In this document: positions 6,331 to 11,436 of the stretch, piece by piece
Layout of the letters: each line of letters starts with the position of its first letter
Numbering within the stretch: the stretch's first letter is position 1
Source of the DNA: Anaerolineae bacterium CG2_30_64_16
Lineage (GTDB): Bacteria; Chloroflexota; Anaerolineae; CG2-30-64-16
Assembly (NCBI GenBank): GCA_001871755.1
Contig: MNXL01000141.1
Location: forward strand, 1 to 11,436
Direction of reading: 5' to 3'
DNA: 11,436 bases
Made by a program: the position numbers and the translations under genes
Notes under the pieces: model-generated
Told to the model about the DNA's origin: nothing
What the model saw: the letters and a program-made list of their open reading frames with translations, nothing else
Database searches by the model: none

Positions 6331-9033
6331 ATGATCATACCTTCAACCCTGCCCCTTTCCTCTCCTGACGCGACCCTGCCCATCGCCGGCGGTAAGGGCG
6401 CGAACCTGGCGCGGATGGCCCGCGCCGGTTTCCCGGTGCCCGATGGCTTCATCGTGACCACTGCCGCCTATCGCGCGTACGTCGCGGCTAACGATTTGCA
6501 GCCGTTCATCCTGGCGGCGGTCGCCGATCTGCGCGCTGACGATCCGGCCGCGCTGGCCGCGGCGTCCGCGGCGATCCGGGCGCGCTTCGCCGCCGGCGGC
6601 TTGCTGCGGGACCTGGCCGAGACGATCCAGTCGGCCTACCTGGCGCTGGATCTGTCCTCGGTGGCGGTGGCGGTGCGCTCGTCCGCCACGGCCGAGGACC
6701 TGCCCGATCTCTCTTTCGCCGGCCAGCAGGACACCTATCTCAACGTGGTCGGCGACGAAGGGGTATTGCGCGCGGTGGTGGACTGCTGGAGCAGCCTGTG
6801 GACCGCTCGCGCCATCGGCTACCGGGCGCGCAACGGCATCGATCACGCAGACGTGGCGCTGGCCGTGGTGGTGCAGGCGATGATCCAGAGCGAGGCGGCG
6901 GGCGTGCTGTTCACGGCCAACCCGTTGAGCGGCAAGCGGGACGAGACGGTCATCGACGCGACGCTGGGGCTGGGCGAGGCGCTGGTCTCAGGCCGGGTCG
7001 AGCCGGATCACTATGTCGTCGAGACCGCGACCGGCCGGGTGGTGCGCAAGACGCTGGGGGCCAAGGCGCTGGCGATCCGGGGGCAGGTTGGTGGAGGCCA
7101 GGAGACGGTCTTCTCGGCGGACGGGGCCGGCCGCCAGGCGTTGCCCGACGCGGTGATCGGTGAGTTGGCCGCGCTGGGCAGCCGCCTGACCGGGCTGTTC
7201 GCCGCGCCGCAAGATATCGAGTGGGCCTGGGCCGAGGAGCGCCTGTGGCTGCTGCAATCCCGGCCGATCACGTCGCTCTACCCGTTGCCCGATGGAATGC
7301 CGGCCGAGCCGTTGCAGCTTCTCGCCTCGGTCGGCGCGTTTCAGGGGATGCTGGATCCGTTCACCCCGTTGGGGCAGGATATGTTTCGATGGGTCGCGGC
7401 CGGCCTGACCAGCCTGGCCGGCGCGCGCCATTCATTGGAGAGCCAGTCACTCGTGGTGATAGCCGGTGAGCGGCTCTTTCTGAACGTCACGCCGGTGGTC
7501 CGCAACCTTCGCGGCCGGGCGTTGCTCGGTAAGGTGCTCGGTGTGATCGAACCGGGTTCGGCCGCCAGCCTGCCCGCGATTCTGGATGACCCCCGGCTGG
7601 CGCCCAGGGAGGGGCGCTTCCCCCGCATCCCCCGCAGGTTGATCCTCAGGTGGGCGCCGGCAATCGTCGGCAGGGTGCTTTTCAGCCTGCTCGCGCCGGA
7701 CGCCAGCCGGGCGAGCCTGACGCGGCATACGGAGGCGATGATTGCCAGGGTTGCGGCGCGAGCAGCGCAAGCCACCACCCTGGCCGACCGCGTGGCGCTG
7801 CTCAAGGCCATGCCGGGCATCGTGGGGCGCCACCTGATGCCGGCTCTGTTGCCCAGGATAGTCGTCGGCTTCGGCATGTTGAACCGCCTGATCCGATTGG
7901 GCGACGGCGTGCCGGACGGCGATCGGTTGGTGCTGGAAATCACGCGCGGGCTGCCACACAACGTGACGACCGAGATGGACCTGGCGCTCTGGGACGCGGC
8001 CAGCGCGATCAAGGCCGATCCGGCATCCGCTAAGCGGTTCGCCGCCGGCGACGCCGCTGCGCTGGCCGATGACTATGCCGCCGACCGGCTGCCCCCTGTC
8101 GCGCAGGAGACGGTTCGGCGATTCCTCGAGCGCTACGGCTCGCGCGGGGTGGGAGAGATCGACCTGGGCCGGCCGCGCTGGCGCGAGAATCCCACGTCCA
8201 TCATGCAGGCGCTCCGCAGCTACTTGCAGATCGCTGACGCGGACCAGGCGCCCGATGCGGTCTTCGCCTGGGGCGCGGCCTCTGCCAGGATCGCGCTCAG
8301 CCGGCTGGCGGGCGAACTGCGCAAGACGCGGCATGGTTGGCTGAAGGCGTGGGCCGCGCGGTGGATCAGCCGGCGCATGCGCGCGTTGGCCGGGCTGCGC
8401 GAGACCCCCAAGTTCACGATCATCCGCGCCATGGGCATCTTCCGGGCCAGCCTGCTGGCGGCGGGCCGCGAGTTGGTGGAGGTCGGCTTGCTTGCCCGGC
8501 CCGAGGACCTGTTCTTCCTGCGCCTTGCTGAGCTTCAGGCTCTGGCCGCGGCCCTGGACGCGGGTCGGGGCGCGGCCGCCACCCTGGCCCCGATTGTGGC
8601 CGAACGCCGCCAGCGCTACGATCGGGAGAAGCTGCGCCGGCAGATCCCCCGGCTGCTGCTCAGCGACGGCCAGGCTTTCTACGATGGGTTGGGTGCGCCG
8701 GAGGGTGTGGCTGAGGGCGTCATTGTCGGCAGCCCGGTGTCACCGGGGGTGGTCGAGGGGATCGTGCATGTCGTGTTGGACCCACACGGCACGCGGTTGG
8801 TACCGGGCGAGATCCTGGTTTGCCCCGGCACCGATCCGGCCTGGACACCCCTCTTCCTGGCGGCCGGCGGCCTGGTGATGGAGGTGGGCGGGCTGATGAC
8901 CCACGGCTCGGTCGTGGCGCGCGAGTACGGCATCCCCGCGGTGGTGGGCGTGAGCTTTGCGACCACGCGGTTGCACACCGGTCAGCGCATCCGGGTCGAT
9001 GGCTTTGCTGGCCGGATCCAGATTCTGGGTTGA
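6331..9033 (+). CDS. PEP synthase-like dikinase of rifampicin-phosphotransferase architecture
   Basis: This 900-residue protein has a PPDK/PEP-synthase ATP-grasp domain (about 15-318): GGKGANLARM at 20-29, AVRSSATAEDLPDLSFAG at 114-131, GVLFTANP at 191-198, and QSRPIT at 309-314. A long mostly helical middle part (about 320-780) begins near DPFTPLG and contains YGSRGVGEIDLGRPRW (602-617). The swivelling phosphohistidine domain (about 795-900) has GGLMTHGSVVARE, with H858 as the predicted phosphorylated residue. The C-terminal TIM-barrel that binds PEP/pyruvate in true PEP synthase is absent. Length and domain order match rifampicin phosphotransferase (RPH), which uses ATP to phosphorylate rifampicin, but many homologues of unknown substrate share this layout and are often labelled PEP synthase. 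The start is chosen from GAGGAG at 6321-6326 and the promoter position. It is followed after 4 bp by an ABC permease gene. The real acceptor is unknown. Confidence 0.85.
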   Translation: MIIPSTLPLSSPDATLPIAGGKGANLARMARAGFPVPDGFIVTTAAYRAYVAANDLQPFILAAVADLRADDPAALAAASAAIRARFAAGGLLRDLAETIQSAYLALDLSSVAVAVRSSATAEDLPDLSFAGQQDTYLNVVGDEGVLRAVVDCWSSLWTARAIGYRARNGIDHADVALAVVVQAMIQSEAAGVLFTANPLSGKRDETVIDATLGLGEALVSGRVEPDHYVVETATGRVVRKTLGAKALAIRGQVGGGQETVFSADGAGRQALPDAVIGELAALGSRLTGLFAAPQDIEWAWAEERLWLLQSRPITSLYPLPDGMPAEPLQLLASVGAFQGMLDPFTPLGQDMFRWVAAGLTSLAGARHSLESQSLVVIAGERLFLNVTPVVRNLRGRALLGKVLGVIEPGSAASLPAILDDPRLAPREGRFPRIPRRLILRWAPAIVGRVLFSLLAPDASRASLTRHTEAMIARVAARAAQATTLADRVALLKAMPGIVGRHLMPALLPRIVVGFGMLNRLIRLGDGVPDGDRLVLEITRGLPHNVTTEMDLALWDAASAIKADPASAKRFAAGDAAALADDYAADRLPPVAQETVRRFLERYGSRGVGEIDLGRPRWRENPTSIMQALRSYLQIADADQAPDAVFAWGAASARIALSRLAGELRKTRHGWLKAWAARWISRRMRALAGLRETPKFTIIRAMGIFRASLLAAGRELVEVGLLARPEDLFFLRLAELQALAAALDAGRGAAATLAPIVAERRQRYDREKLRRQIPRLLLSDGQAFYDGLGAPEGVAEGVIVGSPVSPGVVEGIVHVVLDPHGTRLVPGEILVCPGTDPAWTPLFLAAGGLVMEVGGLMTHGSVVAREYGIPAVVGVSFATTRLHTGQRIRVDGFAGRIQILG

Positions 9034-9037
9034 ATGC

Positions 9038-11266
9038 ATGATCTTCAAGAACCTCTGGCGAAGAAAAATACGTAGTTTTCTGACGATCCTGGGCATCGCC
9101 ATCGGCGTGGCCGCGGTGGTTGGTCTGGGGGCGATGGCCGAGGGGATGATGAAGAACTACGGCTCCGTGGTCGGGTTGAGCCGCGATCTGTTGGTGTCGC
9201 AGGCCAATGCCATCGACGTCGCCTTCAGCAGCCTGGACGCCGAACTCGAAGGGCGTCTGCTGGTGGTTCCCGGCGTGGAGGAAGTCGATCCCGGCGTGTA
9301 TGGCTGGATCGTGACCGAGGAAATGCCCTACTTCCTGGTGTTTGGTTACCATCCGGGCAGCATTGCCATGGATCACTACCGGATCGTCGAAGGCAAGCCG
9401 GTCACTGGCCCCAAGCAGATCGCCCTCGGCCGCCGCGCCGCTGACAGTCTGAAAAAAAGAGTAGACGACAGCTTGCGCATTTACGGCGTGCCCTATCAGA
9501 TCGTTGGCATTTACGAAACTGGTCAGGCGCTGGAAGAATCAGGGGGAACGGTGGTCCTGGAGGACGCTCAGATCATCACCCAGAAGACCCGTAAGGTGAG
9601 CCTGTTCCAGGTAGGGGTGCGCCGGGGCGCTGATCTGGATCAGGTCATCCAACGCATCGAGGCGGTTGAAGATGATCTCACCGTCAGTAAGTCCAGCGAG
9701 TACGAGGCCAGCCAGGACTGGTCCCTGTATTTGCAGGGATTTGCCTGGGGTGTGGCGGCCATTGCTATCCTCATCGGCGGCCTGGGTATGATGAATGCCA
9801 TGGTGATGAGCGTGCTGGAGCGCACCCGCGAAATCGGCACGTTGCGAGCGGTCGGTTGGAGCCGGGGCCGGGTGGTGGCGCTGATTCTCGGCGAGACGGT
9901 GGTGCTGAGCCTGATCGGCGGGCTGGTGGGCATCGGCATGGGGGTCGGATTCACCGAGATGGCCGCGCGAGCGCCCGGGATCGGTGGATTGCTGGAGGGC
10001 GTCTACTCGGCAGGGCTTTTTGTGCAAGGCCTGGTGACGGCCTTGGGCCTGGGCGTCGTGGGTGGCGCCTATCCAACCTGGGTGGCGGCCAACCTGCAAC
10101 CGGTGGAAGCGTTGCGCTACGAAGGTGGCGGGTCGGGTGAAGTGAAAGGCTGGTTGGCGCGCGTCGGCAATCAGAGCTTCCGCAATTTGTGGCGGCGGCG
10201 AATGCGCACCATCATCTCAGTCACGGGTATCGGTATCGGCGTGGCCACCCTGGTCATGTTAGGTGGTTTGATCGAGGGCATATCAAGCGAGCTCAACAGC
10301 CTGGCCGGTAGCAGTGGTACCGGCAACATCACGATCATGCAGCGCGATGTGGCCGACATGAGCATGAGCAGCCTGGATGAACGCATGATCTCGATGATCC
10401 AGAGCATGCCCGAGGTAAAATCGGTGAGTCCCATGCTGTTGGGGTTCATTTTCGGTGATGATATGCCCTTCTTCCTGATCTCAGGCCTGGATCCCAACAG
10501 CGCGGCCATGGAGCACTACAAGATCGTCGAAGGGCGTTACATCCTCCGGCCCAACGAGGTGGTGGTGGGCAAAACCGCGGCGAAAACCTACAAGCTCAAC
10601 GTAGGCGATACGCTGACGTTGTTCGAGAACCGATACAAGATCGCAGGGATCGTGGAAACCGGTGTGGCTTGGGAAGAGGGCGGCGGGATACTGGCTTTGC
10701 GCGAGGCACAACGCTTGCTGAATCGACCGCATTCGGTCAGTTACATCTTCGTGAACGTGAAGAACCCCGACCAGGCCGAGGCCGTGCGCGACGCGATCAA
10801 TCGTCGTTTTCCAGAAGCGCGAGCCAGCCTCAGCAGCGAATTCGCGCAAAACACCGACGACATGGCCAATGCCCAGGTCATGTTCGGCGCCATCGGTTTC
10901 CTGGCGTTGCTGGTGGGCGGCGTCGTCGTCGCCAACACCCTGCTCATGTCGGTCTATGAACGCACCCGGGAGATCGGCACTTTGCGAGCCCTAGGCTGGC
11001 GCAAGGGGCGCATCTTGGGACAGATCGTGCAGGAAAGCCTGTTGCTGTGCTCACTGTCAGCCATTATCGGCTCGATCATGGGCGTGCTGCTGCTCGTTCT
11101 GATTGCCAACGCACCGATGGCCGATGCGTTCATCTCCGCCCGTTGGAATACAGGCATCTTCGGGCGGGCCGTTGGCGTCACACTGATTGTCGGCCTCATC
11201 GCCGGCGTCTACCCGGCCTGGCGGGCCAGCCGGCTGCAGCCGGTCGAGGCGTTGCGGTACGAATAG
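9038..11266 (+). CDS. Double-module FtsX/MacB-type ABC transporter permease
   Basis: This 742-residue integral membrane protein is made of two homologous FtsX/MacB modules fused head to tail. Each has a first membrane segment (about 12-32 and 392-411), a long extracytoplasmic MacB_PCD-like domain, three C-terminal membrane segments, and an ending in LQPVEALRYE (LRYE at 359-362 and 739-742). Matching landmarks are offset by exactly 380 residues: ERTREIGTLRA(V/L)GW at 261 and 641, and MP(Y/F)FL at 96 and 476. No ATPase motifs are present, so a separate ATPase is needed and probably lies downstream. By family knowledge, MacB-type proteins drive efflux or envelope work by transmitting motion rather than forming a classic pore. 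The start is 4 bp after the dikinase stop; MIFKNLWRRK is the usual family N-terminus, and an upstream in-frame start at 8957 would lie inside the dikinase gene. Shine-Dalgarno is weak, suggesting coupling. Confidence 0.92.
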   Translation: MIFKNLWRRKIRSFLTILGIAIGVAAVVGLGAMAEGMMKNYGSVVGLSRDLLVSQANAIDVAFSSLDAELEGRLLVVPGVEEVDPGVYGWIVTEEMPYFLVFGYHPGSIAMDHYRIVEGKPVTGPKQIALGRRAADSLKKRVDDSLRIYGVPYQIVGIYETGQALEESGGTVVLEDAQIITQKTRKVSLFQVGVRRGADLDQVIQRIEAVEDDLTVSKSSEYEASQDWSLYLQGFAWGVAAIAILIGGLGMMNAMVMSVLERTREIGTLRAVGWSRGRVVALILGETVVLSLIGGLVGIGMGVGFTEMAARAPGIGGLLEGVYSAGLFVQGLVTALGLGVVGGAYPTWVAANLQPVEALRYEGGGSGEVKGWLARVGNQSFRNLWRRRMRTIISVTGIGIGVATLVMLGGLIEGISSELNSLAGSSGTGNITIMQRDVADMSMSSLDERMISMIQSMPEVKSVSPMLLGFIFGDDMPFFLISGLDPNSAAMEHYKIVEGRYILRPNEVVVGKTAAKTYKLNVGDTLTLFENRYKIAGIVETGVAWEEGGGILALREAQRLLNRPHSVSYIFVNVKNPDQAEAVRDAINRRFPEARASLSSEFAQNTDDMANAQVMFGAIGFLALLVGGVVVANTLLMSVYERTREIGTLRALGWRKGRILGQIVQESLLLCSLSAIIGSIMGVLLLVLIANAPMADAFISARWNTGIFGRAVGVTLIVGLIAGVYPAWRASRLQPVEALRYE

Positions 11267-11278
11267 GAGAGAATTTCT

Positions 11279-11436
11279 ATGCGAAGATCGATTTGGATCG
11301 GCCTGGCGGTGATCGTCTTGCTGGCGGCCGGCTGGTTCGGCTACCGCGCTTACAGGGCCGGACAGGCGACCGCGACCAATTCGCCCGGCCCCGCGGGGGC
11401 GCAGGAGGATGCGGCGGCCTTGGAAAACGTGATCTG
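11279..11436 (+). CDS. HlyD/MacA-type periplasmic adaptor (partial, N-terminus)
   Basis: The first 52 codons are seen before the window ends. The product starts MRRSIWIGLAVIVLLAAGWF, a single membrane anchor at about 5-21, then a Pro/Gly/Ala-rich stretch and ALENVI. Membrane-fusion proteins of the HlyD/MacA family commonly have this N-terminus followed by the first barrel strand. AGGAGA at 11265-11270 overlaps the permease stop and lies 8 nt before the ATG. Its place directly after a MacB-type permease supports the call. The diagnostic lipoyl-like and hairpin domains are outside the window. Confidence 0.72.
   Translation, partial: MRRSIWIGLAVIVLLAAGWFGYRAYRAGQATATNSPGPAGAQEDAAALENVI

Noticed and set aside
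8957..9037. Upstream in-frame start for the ABC permease
   Set aside because: It would lie inside the dikinase gene and add 27 residues unlike the family; MIFKNLWRRK at 9038 is the typical N-terminus.

Overview
The window is high-GC bacterial DNA, and the best guess at source is a Chloroflexota (Anaerolineae/Caldilineae-like) genome. No single marker proves this. The inference rests on three things: Thr/Pro-rich 'TPTPENxxT' linkers between a signal peptide and a PD40 propeller, intergenic arrays of a 7-bp 'AGTCAGG'-type repeat, and a SipW/archaeal-type signal peptidase fused to DUF5305 beside small SipW-type secreted proteins.

Layout. (1) 1-223 is an intergenic stretch made almost entirely of heptanucleotide repeats in two opposed arrays. 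(2) 224-1525 (+) encodes a complete lipoyl-bearing E2 acyltransferase of a 2-oxoacid dehydrogenase complex and ends at a clear intrinsic terminator (1551-1580). (3) 5985 down to 1583 (-) is a four-gene run in which every product is exported or membrane-bound. In transcription order these are a small SipW-type secreted protein with a near-ideal ribosome binding site, a signal peptidase-DUF5305 fusion, a signal-peptide protein made of RTX nonapeptide repeats (its start overlaps the peptidase stop by ATGA), and a large extracytoplasmic protein (DNRLRE-like domain, Thr/Pro linker, PD40 propeller). A long stem-loop lies between the first two genes. (4) 5986-6330 is a divergent control region, relatively AT-rich, with an 11-bp-period direct repeat and a good sigma-70-type promoter for the rightward genes. 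(5) 6331 to the window end (+) is a second run: an ATP/PEP-utilising dikinase of rifampicin-phosphotransferase-like architecture, a 742-residue double FtsX/MacB-type ABC permease, and the start of a HlyD/MacA-type adaptor cut by the window edge.

How the genes may work together. The leftward run looks like a self-contained surface-protein module. The dedicated peptidase would mature the first and third gene products, which share an A-A-A-N-(V/L)-V sequence after their hydrophobic segment. The peptidase's large outer DUF5305 domain may hold or organise substrates. The rightward run couples a phosphotransferase-like enzyme to a MacAB-type export or envelope machine; substrate modification plus efflux is one reading, but the substrate is unknown. 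The E2 gene belongs to central metabolism; its E1 and E3 partners are not in the window.
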